Position numbers and translations under genes: made by a program. From Corella eumyota (Eukaryota > Chordata > Ascidiacea > Phlebobranchia > Corellidae), in NCBI GenBank assembly GCA_963082875.1, contig OY720097.1:19724501-19788500 (forward strand): DNA of 64,000 nt, written 5' to 3'. Below, in pieces: positions 33,983 to 48,800 of the stretch. A model generated the notes under the pieces. That model was given only the letters and a program-made list of their open reading frames with translations. It was not told the origin of the DNA and ran no database searches. The first letter of the stretch is position 1, and each line of letters opens with the position of its first letter.

Positions 33983-35125
33983 TTTAAATATTTCAAAAAA
34001 GAAAAATCGCAATTTGATGGATTTTAATATTCTATAAATAGATTATTTAACGTTTACTCATATTTGCATTATTTTAGTTGTAAAATTTATCAGCATCTGT
34101 TCTTTCTGTCAGTCTGTTTTTTTGGCTGAAAGATCTTACCATATTTTATTAAAATAACCTTAACAGTTTGAGATATCAATGAATATTATTACACGATAAT
34201 TATACTATTTACTGTTTTTTGCTGAAGTTTCCTAAACGATCTACAACACTGACACCTAACCATGTAAGCAGTGAAACTAGTTACCACATACTTCTAGCTC
34301 CCCGCGTTTTTTGCAGGCCAAATCTTCTGGCCGAAGCTTTTCACTGTCGTAGCTTCTGGTCCCCCTTCTAGCTGACTAGTTACCACACGGGATCGCACAG
34401 ACATAGCGAAAGAAGTAACTGTGTTTTGAATTGACGTTTTTGTAAAATGATGTCATTTTTTAAATCTTTATCCTCGGCGTGCCAAGAACAACTTCACTGC
34501 ATAAACATGGGGTAACATTTAGTTTACGGTGGCCAAATCTCAAGTTGCCCTTGGCGAAATGTGTTTTTATTTATTATTACACAATAGTTAATCTGTAGAT
34601 TGTTCTTTAGGCCTTTTTTTTTGCTATTTGCACCTGAAAATTTCTGGCAACAAGCATTTTCATTATACAAACTTGATCAAATGACCCTTTTGAAAAAGCT
34701 TAGAACTCTTTGCATTTTTGAACAACAAATTTTTTTTATTATTATTTTTGGACGAAACCACAAAGTAATTTTACAAAGTTTTTGAATAAATAAACCTATT
34801 TAAAAGCAACAACACAAAAAAAGCTTTAAAATATTAATAAACGCCACAAAATCTAAAAAATAAATACAAACAAAAACCTAACAAAAAATCTTTTGAAAAA
34901 GCAACTGACCACAGACAATATTAATTTATACACAAGTTAAGATTATAGGAATTTAAATGTTTTAATAAGGCCACAACAATTATTTATTGTTACTAATAGT
35001 ATAAAAGTTAAAAACACACTATACATAAAGAAAAATGTGTTTGAGCATAGTTAACAAATTGGTGGACTTAAACGGTTTAAATATTTGAATGCTAACAAAT
35101 GAGTTTTAATCTATATTAACACCTA
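33983..35125. other. GEN1-B 5' flank / receptor A3 3' flank
   Basis: Counterpart of 1730-2873 with scattered differences and small indels. No gene is seen. The GC-richer putative GEN1 promoter segment lies at about 34290-34425. Confidence 0.5.
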
Positions 35126-38100
35126 CTAGAGTTTCGTTTCATTGGTGTTGGAACTCTTGGAAGTAGAACTTTTTTGTTCAAGATTTGGATGTTTTTTTCT
35201 AGCAAATATTGATTTGATTTTGTTCCAAGCATTATCTAACACATTGGAGTACAAAAGTGGGTTAAGTGAGCTGTTAATTGGATAGAGAATAATAGCAGAA
35301 TAGGCATAAGCAGAATCAGGAATGTAGACTCCTGAGATTTTTAAGAAAGCCATAATACAGATTGGAACCCAACAACAAAAATCTGTAAACACCAATCTCA
35401 TAATCTTCTTTTGCATGACTAAAAGAAAAAAGATTTTTTGTTAGTAAATGTAGAAAATATTTACCAATGTTCTATATAGCGCATTATTACTGTAAAATAA
35501 TTCTTTTTTTATAACTTACTTCTTTTTTTTAATTCTCTTTGAGCAATAGCTTTATCATTTGTAAGCTGTAGGTTCTTGTTTCCTTGTGAACGTTTGTAAA
35601 TAACAACATAAGCAACAAAAATGTAAACAAAAATTACAAAATTAAATGTGGTAACTGCAATGGAAAATAACCAGGAAAAATCTTGTTTTGTCACAAAGAT
35701 CTTTGGCATACAAACACTATGAGAGCTATAATATCTAAAAAAACAATAAATATTGGTTTTTGATTTCATTTTTTTTCATATTTTTTTACATATTTTTGTA
35801 AAACCTACCCAAAATACTTTGATATTTGTAAGGATAAGTCTGGAAACCTCTTAATTTGTATATCTTGTAACTCTTGCCACGAACTTGCAAATTTAATTTG
35901 ATCAATAATTGAAGAAGATAAGTTTAAGTATTCTGGGGAAAATTTAGACCAAAGAATAAGGTAGTTCTGATAGTCTAAATCATTTAAATTAATGTAATAA
36001 TAGTTAAGACTATTTCTTTATGAATGAAATTTAACAAAATACAAATTAAAAAATACCAAGTTTTTAATTATATGTATATAAAGCTTTTGCACAAATAAAT
36101 TAATAGTCATTTTTAATTTGACCTGTAAAGCTAACTTCAGTTGTGTTAAAGAATGGACTTTTAGTAAGTAGATTAATTTCAGGAGTGAATGTGATTTGAA
36201 AAACATTTGCAAGTGGTAGAAATGCAAGCAAAGCAGAAAAACACCAAGCCATGAAAACTGCAACAACTACATGTTTTGTTTTAGGAAAACTCTGAGATGC
36301 AAAAGGCTAAAAAATATTATTTTATAAATAATTCTATAAAAAAAGATATACCGGTTTATAAATAATTGTATAAAAAAACATATAAATAAGTAAATAACTT
36401 TACAAACATTAACATATTCATTTATACTATATATTTGTTTAATGATATAACATAATTTTGTTTGATGGTAAAATCTTTTGCTGCATCTTATTCTTATATA
36501 ATAAGCACCTTTAAAATAGAAAAGAGGCGGTAAGAAGTCAATAAAGCCATGGTTACTACTGAAGTCTCGCTTGACAAGACAATGAGAATCCCTAAGGTGG
36601 TGCACAAGGTGCTAGATCTCCATATTCGACTATATGCACAATACCTATCTATAAAAAAAATGAAATCTATATTAAAATAAATAAGAATGAAAAAAAATTT
36701 CAAATATTAAGGCGGAAAAATGAGCAATGTATAATGTTTTAGCTTACAATGTAAATACCTTGGTAATAGACCCCGACACTAGCAAGACATACTAAATAAA
36801 ATCCCATTAAAAAGTCGGCAAATGCTAAATTTATCACAAATATTTCATTTGCAGATATAGATTTGGAAGCCTTACTTCTTACACTTTTCATAATTTCAAC
36901 AATAACAGCCTAAAATAGGTTTTTATATTTAAATAAACATCAACCTATCACGTTAAGAAAAACAGTTCAACAGTTTAAAATAGAAAAAAATAATCTTGTT
37001 TAAAATTGTTTTACCAAGTTTCCACCAAGGGCAAGAATTCCCATAAACCAAATTCCAAAATATCTTAAAATATTATTTCCGATAAGATTTTTTGTTGATG
37101 AAATGACATCGTGCGTTGAAGGGCATTCATCTGTTCCATCTTCACAATCGAGAACCCCATCACCTATCTATAATATAACAATTTATTATTCAAGTAGGCT
37201 ACTACCACTACAAAAAAGGGTGTAAACGTCAAAATTTAAAATAGCTTATAACACCACAGTAAACGAAAACCAGAAGAACATTTTTTTTGGCAGATACTTT
37301 TATGATGTATTAAATAAAACAATTTTAGTTACTATACTGACTTTCTGTCTAGAAATAAACAATGGAATTTTATTTTCACAATAAAATCTGCCATCATTCT
37401 GGCAAATCCTTTCATCAGATTTATCAACACAATCTATTACTCCATCACATACTTCTTGTTGAGTAATAGATACCTACAAATTTTACAAAATTTTAGGTCA
37501 TAAGATTTCAAAATTCTAGTATATTTGTTCTAATAAAATAGATTTACCCGATTATCATTGGCTTGACAAAAAAATCGTTGTCTATCATGGCACAGTTTAA
37601 TATCTTCATCTTCTCGTAGAAAATAATTATCACCCAGTATGCCATTGCAACATAATGGTAAACCAATTACCTCAAGTTGTAGACAACAATTAGTTTGATT
37701 AAATGTTGTCGAACTAAACATACATATGTCCATAGTGAACCTAAAATAACAATGAGTTCAGTCAAATTTTATTAAAATGACATCCTTATAACTTTTATGC
37801 AATGAAAAAATGTTATACAACTAAAATATGATACACACAATTTAAAACCTAAATTTAGTTACACTTTATTAAGATTATTTCAGTTTTATTATTTTTTTGT
37901 ATAAATGCATAGTTTTAAAGTATATTTTTACATATTCGTTCTCGACAAAGCACAGTCATGTAAGTTTTGTATATTTTGATAACAATTTGGTGTGCACTCA
38001 TCATCAAAAAGCATGCAATTTTGTACTCCGTCACAGAATGTAGCAACTTTACTTTTACATTCTCCAAATTTTTTACACCTGCACCCATAACAAAATGTTT

Positions 38101-40351
38101 AATTTACCTTTTAATAGACAATTTATATATGTTAATATTCCTTATTTTTATTCATTTTATTTTTTAATATATAGACTAAAGTTTAAAATGACGCACACAA
38201 CTTACCGATTAAATCAAGATTAAGTTAAATATTTCACAATTTTGGGATATTACTTAAAATAAGAAACAAACTAAACCTGCACTTTTGTCCTTGTTTAGAA
38301 GCCTCTGTACAATATATTGGATTGGGACAAAATGGAAAACTAAACACAGCACAAAAAGAAATTAAAAAAATATAAAAAAAAATTAGTGTGCATTATTTAT
38401 ATAACATTTTTTTGTATATATATTTATCCTTGATGTGGGATGGTCAAATCCATGCATGAAACCTAAGTTCTTTCCACCAACTTTCGGGGTGCCTTTAGCA
38501 GTTTGGGATATTATTTAAATTATAATTGCCCGGTAATTCTGCTGCTGATTAAGTGCTGGCTCAGCAAGAGTTCAGACTGTTTATAGCGCCTTACTCAGTG
38601 GCGCTAAAGCATAAGAGAAGTGGGGATTGAACCACAACCTCATAGTGATGTAGCAAGTGTTCTTACCACTACACCGCACTGCCGGTATACACAATAATGA
38701 ATGTATTTAAATAAGGTTACTATGCTTTAAACTTATTATCAAAACAGTTAATAAATAGTATAACAAACAATTTTAAATTACTTTTCATCCTTTTGATCTT
38801 CACAATCAACAATACCATTACAAATCCCTGTTTTGTTTATACAAGATGTATTATCACATATTAATTCCCCTGGATTACATGAGTTGTTTTCTGGACTATA
38901 GGCAAAAACATCTTGTTACTTTATTAAAAATGTCAACTTCATAAAATAGTTACCAAATTTCAATAGTTTTTTAAGCAGCATTTAAATTTATACCAATACT
39001 TCAAATTAGGCATGTAATATTGTAAATTATTAATGACTTAGTTTTATGCTTAAAAAAGGTTGGGTAGTAGGCCTACACAATTTTTTACTGTTTAATACAA
39101 AAATTTTAATCAAAAAATACTTAAATGTTGATGCAACTGGAGCTATATGTTGGCATAATTTCGCGAACATTTTCCATTGATTTTGGCAAAGACATTCATC
39201 TGATAAATCTGGACAATCAATTTTTCCATCACAAACATGTTTCTTATTAATTAAAGTGGAATCCAAGCATTTCCAACAAGCAGTTTCATTTAACACCAAA
39301 TTCTTTTTTTGAACGAAACTAAAAAATATATACATTAAACATAAGCATTAAGTTTTTACATAAAATGCAATTAATAATGAACATCTGGTGTTAGTTAATA
39401 CATTAAGACAGTTTTACTTAATAAAAAAATTGTAAGTTGAATGAAATTTAAACCAGGCAATACGCTATTTTTCCAATAGAAAGTGAGCTTAAGGTTGGAT
39501 TTATAGGAAATAGCATTATCCAGGCTTATAGACCAAAACATATACTTGGCAAGGACTGTAATATACAGAAAAGAAACTGCAGTCAACATTAGGCCTGCAG
39601 GTTTATTAAATTCATTATGATATGTTTAAAACCATGAAAATGCACATGTCAATTTGTCCATCTTCTTACTACTTCATTTAAAATCAGTTTTTATCATCAC
39701 CAGTTTGCTAAAAATATTATAAATAAAAATTTTATTTACCTGGTGTTAAGATTTTTGACTTTGTTGAAGCACAAGTCAGCTCTGTTGTCACAATCAGCAA
39801 TAAAATCATATAAAAGAAATTGGGGTAAGAACTGAGAGTCACGATTTGAGCATCTGAATCCTCGATAAGGAAAACTTTCAAAACAAGAAGCCAGGCATCC
39901 CATAGAAATTTTACTTCGCAAACAGAGTGTTTTGTTTGCACTACTCTTGCAGTCATGTGATTCAGATCGATATGGACATTCAAAAAATAATTCTGGGTGA
40001 AGCTTTGAACATTTGTAAACATCAACATAATCATATTCCTTCAACGAATAATTTATTAAAGGAGTTTTACTTGGCACACACCTAAAAAAACACAAAAAAA
40101 GAGGGTTATAGAAAAGCATTTACAGTTTAAAATATATAAAAAAAATAAAAATGAACATTTATATTTATTAAAAGATGATAGCTATAACTAATTAATCAAT
40201 ATTAACTTATGGCTTGACAACTAGAATCATACTTTAGTTTAAATCGGGATTCAGATGAAACAGAAATTGCATAATTATCACCAGAGTAGTCTTCGTATCC
40301 ATAAACTTTAAATCCAAAAAACAATAAATAAAAAAATAGGTAAGAATTCAT
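35126..40351 (-). CDS. LDLa-7TM receptor A3 (intact type A)
   Basis: Same 15-exon layout as A1, about 32.25-32.31 kb away. The start ATG at 40351 gives MNSYLFFYLLFFGF. e2 is 39740-40081 and e3 is 39121-39318; e3 is the full 198 nt, so the frame is open where A1 is broken (CWKCLDSTLIN then CDGKIDCPDLSDEC). With the A1 lengths for the other exons and the GTATGA donor of e1, the coding length is 2,610 nt, about 869 residues. Six LDLa modules, TM2 ADFLMG, TM3 ending LLTSYRLFSILK, TM6 CCWVPI, TM7 NSSLNPLLY, tail ETKL. I saw no stop or frameshift, but not every exon boundary was checked base by base. It is probably the functional type A gene. Confidence 0.87.
38407..38685 (-). mobile_element. tRNA-derived SINE in receptor A3 intron
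   Basis: Same family and same e4-e5 intron site as in A1 and A2; the tRNA-like head is at 38600-38685 and the A-rich end near 38407. The B-box region reads GGGATTGAACCAC on the plus strand, so it has decayed slightly. Confidence 0.82.
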
Positions 40352-41362
40352 ATTTAAAACCTAAAATAGTAAATAAACATTAAATTTTAATAAAAAAAAA
40401 TATTAAACTTTTAAACTTATTGCCCTTCAAAATAAAACAGAATTATATTAATTTATCATAACATGCCTAACAAATTCTATGATAATTGCACTACCTGAGT
40501 TTTTTTTGATTAATATTTGGAATTTCTTTATATGTACTATATCCAATAGAATATATATGGTACACATGATTGATTATCTCTATCCTGTGAATATGTTGTG
40601 CAGAAATTTAACAACTTTTTGCAATAAAAAAAACAATTTTCTTTTTTGTTGCTCAATTTTTTACAGCCCTAAGTTTTTGACATTTATTATATTTTATTTT
40701 GCTGACTTAATTAAAATTACTATAAGTTTAAGGTATTTGATGTGAGAGCTTAACTTAATTGAAATAATAAATGTAAGAACAAAAACTCAAATTTTACAAA
40801 GAACAAAACTAGTTTTGTTAATTTTCTCTGCCTACACCACCAACAATTTTTGCCAAATTATTCAATTAAAACAAAGTTTTGGAGTTTTTGAATTTAATAA
40901 CCTGTGTATAAGCAACAAAACTAAAATGTTTAAAAGATCTTTTAAGCACAACAATATCTGAAATAATAATACAAAATAATACAAACGCTAAAAAAATTAA
41001 ACCCAGCTGTTATCAAACTCAAAACAGTTTTTATTTATATTCGAGTTAACTTTACCGAAAAATAATAATATAATTTTTATAATTTTTTTTTTTATTTAAA
41101 ATGTTTTTTTATATAATTTTTATAATTTTTTTAAAATATTTTTATTTTTTTTTATTTTTTTTTTAATATTTTTAATTTTTAATATGATACAAATAATTAG
41201 TACATAATATCGTTGTCAAAAGTCAACTGTATATAAATATAAATTTAAAAACATATACAACGAAAAATTGTCTTAGGAAATATTAAAAATATTTTACATA
41301 TTGGTGAACACAAATGGTTTAAATATTTGTAACAAATAAGTTTTAAATTATATTTACACTTA
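40352..41362. repeat. A3-B2 spacer with low-complexity A/T tract
   Basis: Counterpart of 8047-9087. T-run and TATAATTTT simple sequence occupies about 41060-41190. No gene is seen. Confidence 0.7.
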
Positions 41363-41727
41363 TTAAAGGTTTGTTTCTTTAGTGTTGGAACCCTTCTGGT
41401 TTGACTCTTTTTGTATAAGAATTTCTTGTTTTTTTCTAACAAAAACAGATTTGATTTTGTTCCAAGCATTATCTAACACATTGGAGTACAAAAGTGGGTT
41501 AAGTGAGCTGTTAATTGGATAGAGAATAATAGCAGAATAAGCATAAGCAGAATCTGGAATGTGGACTCCTGAAATTTTTAAGAAAGCCATAATACAGATT
41601 GGAACCCAACAACAAAAATCTGTAAACACCAATCTCATAATCTTCTTTTGCATGACTAAAAGTAAATGTTATTAAAGTTAGTAAATATTGTTGAAATAAA
41701 AACAATTTTCGCATTCATACTGTTAAA

Positions 41728-43914
41728 TGTAACGATTTCTCCATTTTCTTGTTTAGGCTAAGTGTTATTTGTTCCTAGTCACGTGTTTACACCTTAAGTC
41801 ACGTGTTTATACCGTTATCTCTATCACGTGGGCTGTATCACGTGATTTATTAGTTAACGGTGTTGCAATGTTTTATATGTAGTATTCGTGGTACAAGCTT
41901 GTGAACGGTTGTTTGTGAATCTTCTCGCAAAAAAATACTTATTTTACAAAAGAATATCAGGCTTTTCACAAATGACTATCAGGCAAATAAATGTTACATT
42001 GAAGGTCCTGCCGAGATCAAATTATTTGAAGCCACAGCGAATTTAAAGAAAAGTTGCAAAAAGGAAAAACAATCGTTAGACCAACACTTGTTGTATATTG
42101 ACCATTATTTTAAATCATCGTTGTTGATCAAGAACGTAGTCAAAAAAGAACTACGAGCGATGAAAAGGGAACTAGCCTCCCTGAAAAAAGAATTGAGCTT
42201 AAGAGTGTGCCAATCACCAGAGCTTAACAGCAACCAAGCGCTAGAAAAACACACAGGTGACACCGACGTTGAAAGATATCTCATAAGTTCAACCTCATAG
42301 CATACGCTACCCGATGGGATGCCAGAGAAAGTGGCAACAGGCTTACACTTAGTCTATATGGTAAGGCTGCAAGCATCAAAATTCGAGAAAAGAAGAACTA
42401 GAAAAACTTAAACTAAATTGCTTTTTAAATGCAATTAAAAAGGATAGTGAGTTGCATTCCGACATTCATCACACATTACCATCTACAATAGAAAACGCTT
42501 TGGAGACAGAGCAGCTTTACGAACAATTGTATAGAGTGGATCTAACCCGTAACAAAATATCGCCCACTAGATTAAGTGATGATAGTTCAAAGGCGAGCAA
42601 TACCAAGTTACCTTCCGCGTTTAACTCAATTTCTGATCCAACTTATTCCTCTTTAGAAAGAAATGTAACAATAAAGTCAAAAGCAGTGACCCCTAAAAAA
42701 GGTGGTGTTCAGGATGACGAAATTTTTAATATGCGTTTAATATCAGTAATAAATAACAAAGATTTCATAAAAGAGAAAGTTGCTCAGGCTCATTTAAGGA
42801 CAAAGAAATACAGAAAGTAAAACAAAGACTGTGCTCTAAAAAAAGCATAATAAATCTTTTTTTAAATATGATGAACAGCTGTCATCGTTGGTGGTTGAAA
42901 ATAATATCCTTTTTCGAACACAGGAGTCGCTTTCGGGTCTCAGTTTCATTTGTAAATAGTTGTGCCAACATCACTACAGTTAAACATTTTATAAAAGCAC
43001 AACAAGGGCACAGAGGCGTCATGACAACGCTGAGGTTATTGCAAAAGCGCTTTTATTGGATTTTAATATTTTCTGATGTTATTAAATGTAATAAAAAGTG
43101 TGTTGGTTGCAAGAATAGAAAAAAAATCAACATGAGGTATTGCAGCCTGTATTCCCCAAAAAGACCGTTGTGGTTCGTGATAATAACGAGGTGCAAAGTT
43201 TACAAAAAGACTCTCACTCAACTTTTGTAATAACGCAGAAGCTTAATGAATCTACCTATCGGATTAAAAAATCAAAGTGGCAAAACAAACCGATGGAAGT
43301 AAGCAGAGCACGTTTACATAAACTCTGTTAATATATTTGCGTATTCGTTCTTTCTCTTTATTACATGTTTTCTTACTATCAGAAGGGAAGAGTGTAACGA
43401 ATCCGCCATTTTCTTGTTTAGGCTAAGTGTTATCCAATCTGCAAAGTAGGGCAGTTTTTGACGAGATCTCTTGCGTGCAAGCGTAAAAAAATGCATACTA
43501 AAATTTCCGTTCTAGGCCATAGAGATACTAATATGTGTATATATTACTATCTCTATGGTCTAGGCGAGCACGCATGATATATGTTAGCGTGTTTTAGGCA
43601 TCAGTACTGCGCATGCACATTTTTTTAAGACACTAGGCGTGCAAAACGCTAATTCCAGGCGTGCATTTTTTTAATGAAAAAAATCTCGTGCGTGCACGCT
43701 GTCCTACTTTCCAGACTGGAGTGTTATATGTTCCTAGTCACGTGTTTACACCGTTATCTCTATCACGTGGGCTGAACCGCGTGATTAATCAGTTAACCGT
43801 GTTGCAATGTATTTTATGTAGTATTCTCGGTACAAGCTTGTGAACGGTTGTTTGTGAATCTTTTCGCAATAAAATATTATTTTACAAAAGACTATCAGGC
43901 AAATAAACGTTACA
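41728..43914 (+). mobile_element. Broken Ty3/Gypsy-like LTR retrotransposon (in B2 intron)
   Basis: Same element at the same intron position as in B1, with TAAA target duplications. LTRs are at 41728-41998 and 43393-43914 (the latter includes a MITE). The interior has gag-like sequence from 42088 to about 42300 and on to 42820, integrase-zinc-finger-like sequence near 43020-43120, and a post-integrase tail near 43150-43320. No reverse transcriptase is seen. It is a broken fossil that predates the block duplication. Confidence 0.85.
43434..43719. mobile_element. hAT-like MITE nested in 3' LTR (B2 copy)
   Basis: 286 bp, inverted ends CCAATCTGCAAAGTAGGGCAG and CTGTCCTACTTTCCAGACTGG, with a perfect 8-bp target duplication AGTGTTAT at 43426-43433 and 43720-43727. 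It is the clearer of the two copies for defining the insertion. Confidence 0.9.
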
Positions 43915-45840
43915 TAAAAAACTTATTTTTATTACTTACTTCTTTTTTTCAATTCTCTTTGTGCAACGGCATTATCATTGGTAGGTTGAAGGTTCTTGTT
44001 TCCTTGTGAGCGTTTGTAAATCACAACATAAGCAACAAAAATGTAAACAAAAATTACAAAATTTAAAGTAGTAACTGCAATAGAAAATAGCCAGAAAAAA
44101 TCTTGTTTTGTCACAAAGATCTTTGGCATACAAACACCATGAAAGCTATAATATCTAAAACAAAATAAACAGTGGTTTAATATTTATTTTTTTACACTCT
44201 GTAAATTAAAAAAATACTCACCCAAAATACTTTGATATTTGTAAGGGAAAATTTGGAAATCTCTCATTTTGTATATCTTGTAATTTTTGCCACGAATTTG
44301 CAAATTTAATTTGATCCACCATTGAAGAAGAGGAGTTTAAATATTCTGGGGAAAATTTTATTCGAAGGATAAGGTAGTTCTGATAGTCTAAATCAATTAA
44401 ATGAATGTTATAACAATTATGAATATTTTTTATGTAACAAAATGGTAATATATTAAAAAATACCAAATTTTAAATTCTATGTATATAAAACAATTGCACA
44501 AATAAACTATTAAACATTTCAAATTTGACCTGTAAAGCTAACTTCAGTTGTGTTAAAGAATGGACTTTTAGTAAGTAGATTATTTCAGAAGTAAATGTGG
44601 TTTGAAAAGCATTTGCAAGTGGAAGAAATGCAAGCACAGCAGAAAAACACCAAGACATTAAAACTGCAACAACTACATATCTTCTTTCAGTAATTCGCTG
44701 AGATGCAAAAGGCTAAAAAACATTTTTTTAATTCTAATTTTAATTTTTAATTGAAAATCAAAGCACAAAAATCTATTTAGCACTAGCCTATACACAATTA
44801 AATAAGAACAACATTGAACATACAATAATATATAAATTCTTTTATACATTTGTTTAATGATATAATATATTTTTGTTTTGTAGAGGAAAATTAATACAAT
44901 TTATTCTTATATATAAACTTACCTTTAAAATAGAAAACAGACGGTATGAAGTCAATAAAGCCATTGTAACTACAGAAGTTTCGCTTGACAACACAATAAG
45001 AATACCCAAGGTAGTACACAAGGTGCTAGATCTCCATATCCGACTATAAGCACAGTATCTATCTATACAAAATTATAAAATTTATATTAAAAAAAAATTA
45101 GTTATATTTTTATGTTTAATAAACCTAATACCTTGATAATAAACTCCAACTATGGCAAGAGCTAATAAATACACTCCCATTAAAAAATCAGCAAATGCCA
45201 AGTTTAGTTTAAATAGCAAAAGTAGTCCTGTTTAAAGCTGTTTTACCAGATTTCCACAAATTGCAAAAATTCCCATAAACCAAATTCCAAAAAATCGCAA
45301 AATATTATTTCCGATAAGATTTTGGGGTGATGAAATAGCATTTTTTGTTGAAGGACATCGTGTGTTGAAGGATTCATCTGTTCCATCTTCACAATCAACA
45401 AACCCATCACCTATCTATAATATTACAATTTATTACATAACACTGCAACTAAAAAAGTTGGGAGTAGTTGTTAAAATTTAAAATAGATCATGACACCACA
45501 GCAAACGAAAACAAGCAAAGCATTTTTTGTTTTGCAGATATTTTTAAAATTAAACTAAATAAAATAATTTAAATTATTAAACTAACTTTTTGTCTTGAGA
45601 CAAACAATGGATTTTGATTTTCGCAATAAAATCTGCCATCATTTGTGCAATTCATTTCATCAGATTTGTTAGCACAATCTATTATGCCATCACATACTTC
45701 TTGGTGACTAATAGATATCTACAATTATTAAGTTTTATGTCATAAAATTTCAAAACTTTGGTATAGTTGTAGTAAAAAAAAAAGATTTACCCTTTTATCA
45801 TTGGCTTGACAAAAAAAACGTTGTCTATCATGGCACAATT

Positions 45841-48800
45841 AAGGTTCCCACTACAAGGATAACGGCATGCCCGATTAAATTTATTGCGGGAACAAATTGT
45901 TTTGTTCCCCCCACTCTTACATCTATATTTATAATCATGCTCCAAGCATTCAAAGAAAAAGCTTGGGTGTTCCCTCCAACATTTATAAATATCAACATGA
46001 TCATATTTGTCCAGAAGTTCATATCGAATGAATGTACACCTAAAAAAATATTGAATGAATGTACACCTTGCCCAACCGCCAAAAATATAAAGAACACCTA
46101 AAAATATATACTACTTTACAATAACAGGTATATATCTTAAAATATATTTTTTAATAAAAATTAATTATGTATCAATTTCTACAAAAAATAAAAGCTCTTA
46201 GTAATTAATTTTACTTATACAAAGCCAAACAACTAGAATCACACTTAAATCCAAAATTCAAGGGTACACAACCAAAGAACAATAAAAGGATAAATAAGTA
46301 GAATTTCATTTTTAAACCCTACAATTATAAAAAAAATTATTACTTTATAATTTTAAAATAAAGATAAAACTACTAAACTTATAGTCTTTAAAGTAAAACT
46401 AAACTATATTAAGTTATTACAAAAAGCCTACACCCTTTACACACTAATAAACATTATGTTTTACACCCATGATGAAATAAATGTAATAAACTTTATAACA
46501 ATTAGACTTCCTGTATTAAACTTTATAACAGTTGCACTTACATTTTATTTGTTTATAATATAAAATAACAAATAATGTTTTTTGTTATTCTAAATCTATT
46601 ATTAGGTTAAAAACTGCTCTGACTTTGATAATTACTTTGAATTGGATTCCTTGAATTGGATTCCCTGAATTGGATTATTGTTAAATAAGGATGTATATAT
46701 ACTGGGTTTTATTATAAACCCACTTCCTGTTACGTTTCAATTATGTATAAAATTAAATAACAAATTACTGCATAAAAATCTATTTTAAAAATATTATCAA
46801 ATCAAATATAAGTTTGTTAAAAATCTTAAAAGAATGCATTAATTAATAAAGAAATTTAAAGGTAACGAAGTTAACATCAAAAAAATTGCCTTTGCAATAC
46901 AATTAACCTTTAGGTTAAACAAAAATTCAACTTCATTTTTAATTTTACTACAAATAGAAAGTAAATAGTTTTTAGGATACTGGAAAACAATATTAGCTTA
47001 CATACATCTAATATTTGTTAGTTTTGTTTTAACAGACACAACTCACTTTTTTTTTTGCTTTAAAATTTTATTTCAATTTTTCGTAGATTTACCACTAGCC
47101 CTTAAAAATATAATTTTTAAGGGCAACTTCACGATTCTAACATAAGGTAAAATTTTTAGCCTAAATCTAGTGTCTAGTTTTCCGTAGCAGATTAAGATAT
47201 TCATAAAATTTAGTATTTAATAATTAATATGTAGATTTGTTGTTAGACTCGTCATTATTATTATTATTTTTTTAATAAAAGCTTCTAACAGCCAGCAATT
47301 ATTTTATAAATTTACCCAAACTTCGACCTTAATGTAAAAGCTTAAAAAAAATAAAATTTTACAAACAACAAAAATTTTATTATTTTTTTTTTGTTGACAC
47401 TACAAAGCAGTTTTACAAAATTAATGAATTAAAACAATGTTTTGGGGCTTTGAAATAAAAAAAACTATTTACAAGGAACAACATCAAGAATGTTTAAAGA
47501 ATTTTTTTAAATGTCTTACTATTTACATGGACATTAATGGTTTTAATCTCAGTATAAAACAAATAAGTTTTAAATTATATTCACACTTATTACAGTTTTG
47601 TTTCATTTTTGTTGGAACCTTTTTGTTTTTTTTGTTTAAGTATTGGTTGTTTTTTTCTAGCAAAAGTGGATTTGATTTTGTTCCAAGCATTATCTAACAC
47701 ATTGGAGTACAAAAGTGGGTTAAGTGAGCTGTTAATTGGATAGAGAATAATAGCGGAATAGGCATAAGCAGAATCAGGAATGTAGACTCCTGAGATTTTC
47801 AAGAAAGCCATAATACAGATTGGAACCCAACAACAAAAATCTGTAAACACCAATCTCATAATCTTCTTTTGCATGACTAAAAATAAATGAAATTGAAGTT
47901 AGTAAATGTTATTGAAGTAAAAACAACATTCACATTAATACCATTAAATGACTTATTTTTATTACTTACTTCTTTTTTTCAATTCTCTTTGCGCAAGGAC
48001 TTTATCATTGGTAGTTTGAAGGTTCTTGTTTCCTTGTGAGCGTTTGTAAATCACAACATAAGCAACAAAAATGTAAACAAAAATCATGAAATTGAACGTG
48101 GTAACCGCAATGGAAAATAGCCAGGAAAAATCTTGTTTTGTCACAAAGATTTTTGGCATACAAACACTATGAGAGCTATAATATCTAAAACAAAATAAAC
48201 AGTGGTTTAATATTAATTTTTATACACTCTGTAAATAAACTCACCCAAAATACTTTGATATTTGTAAGGGAAAATCTGGAAATCTCTCATTTTGTATATC
48301 TTGTAATTCTTGCCATGAACTTGCTAATTTAATTTGATCCACCATTGAAGAAGAGGAGTGTAAGTATTCTGGAGAAAATTTAGTTCGAAGAATAAGGTAG
48401 TTCTGATAGTCTAAATCAATTAAATTAATGCAATAATAGTTAGGACAATTTTTTATGTGTGAAATTTAACAAAATATAAATTTTAAAAATACCAAGTTTT
48501 TATTATGTACATAAAGCTTTTGCACAAATAAATTATTAGTCATTTTTAATTTGACCTGTAAAGGTAACTTCAGTTGTGTTGAAGAATGGACTTTTAGTAA
48601 GTAGATTAATTTCAGGAGTGAATGTGGTTTGAAAAACATTTGCAAGTGGTAAAAATGCAAGCAAAGCAGAAAAACACCAAGCCATTAAAACTGCAACAAC
48701 TACATATCTTCTTTTAGTGATTCGCTGAGATGCAAAAGGCTAAAAAGCATTTTTTTAATTATAATTTCATAAGAAAATTGGTAATTGAAAATCAAAGCAT

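Larger units (their letters stand above)
41363..46309 (-). pseudogene. LDLa-7TM receptor B2, chimeric pseudogene
   Basis: TM6-7 exon at 41363-41655, TM5 exon near 43940-44155, then ECL2, TM4 and TM3 exons to about 45060. The TM2 exon (45120-45205) lost about 140 bp including its acceptor, joined at a shared GTTTA. The TM1 exon at 45245-45415 has a rearranged linker but stays open. Its LDLa5 and e7 sequence matches type C, not B1. At 45840-45841 half of e7 is fused to the 5' part of e2 from a B-type gene, deleting about 4 kb including e3-e6; the fused exon is open but leaves e8 out of frame. The signal-peptide start is at 46309. At least two lesions destroy the receptor. Confidence 0.88.

Noticed and set aside
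34600-34785. Plus-strand frame near the GEN1-B promoter
   Set aside because: Not open in the matching place of the first block and without recognisable features.
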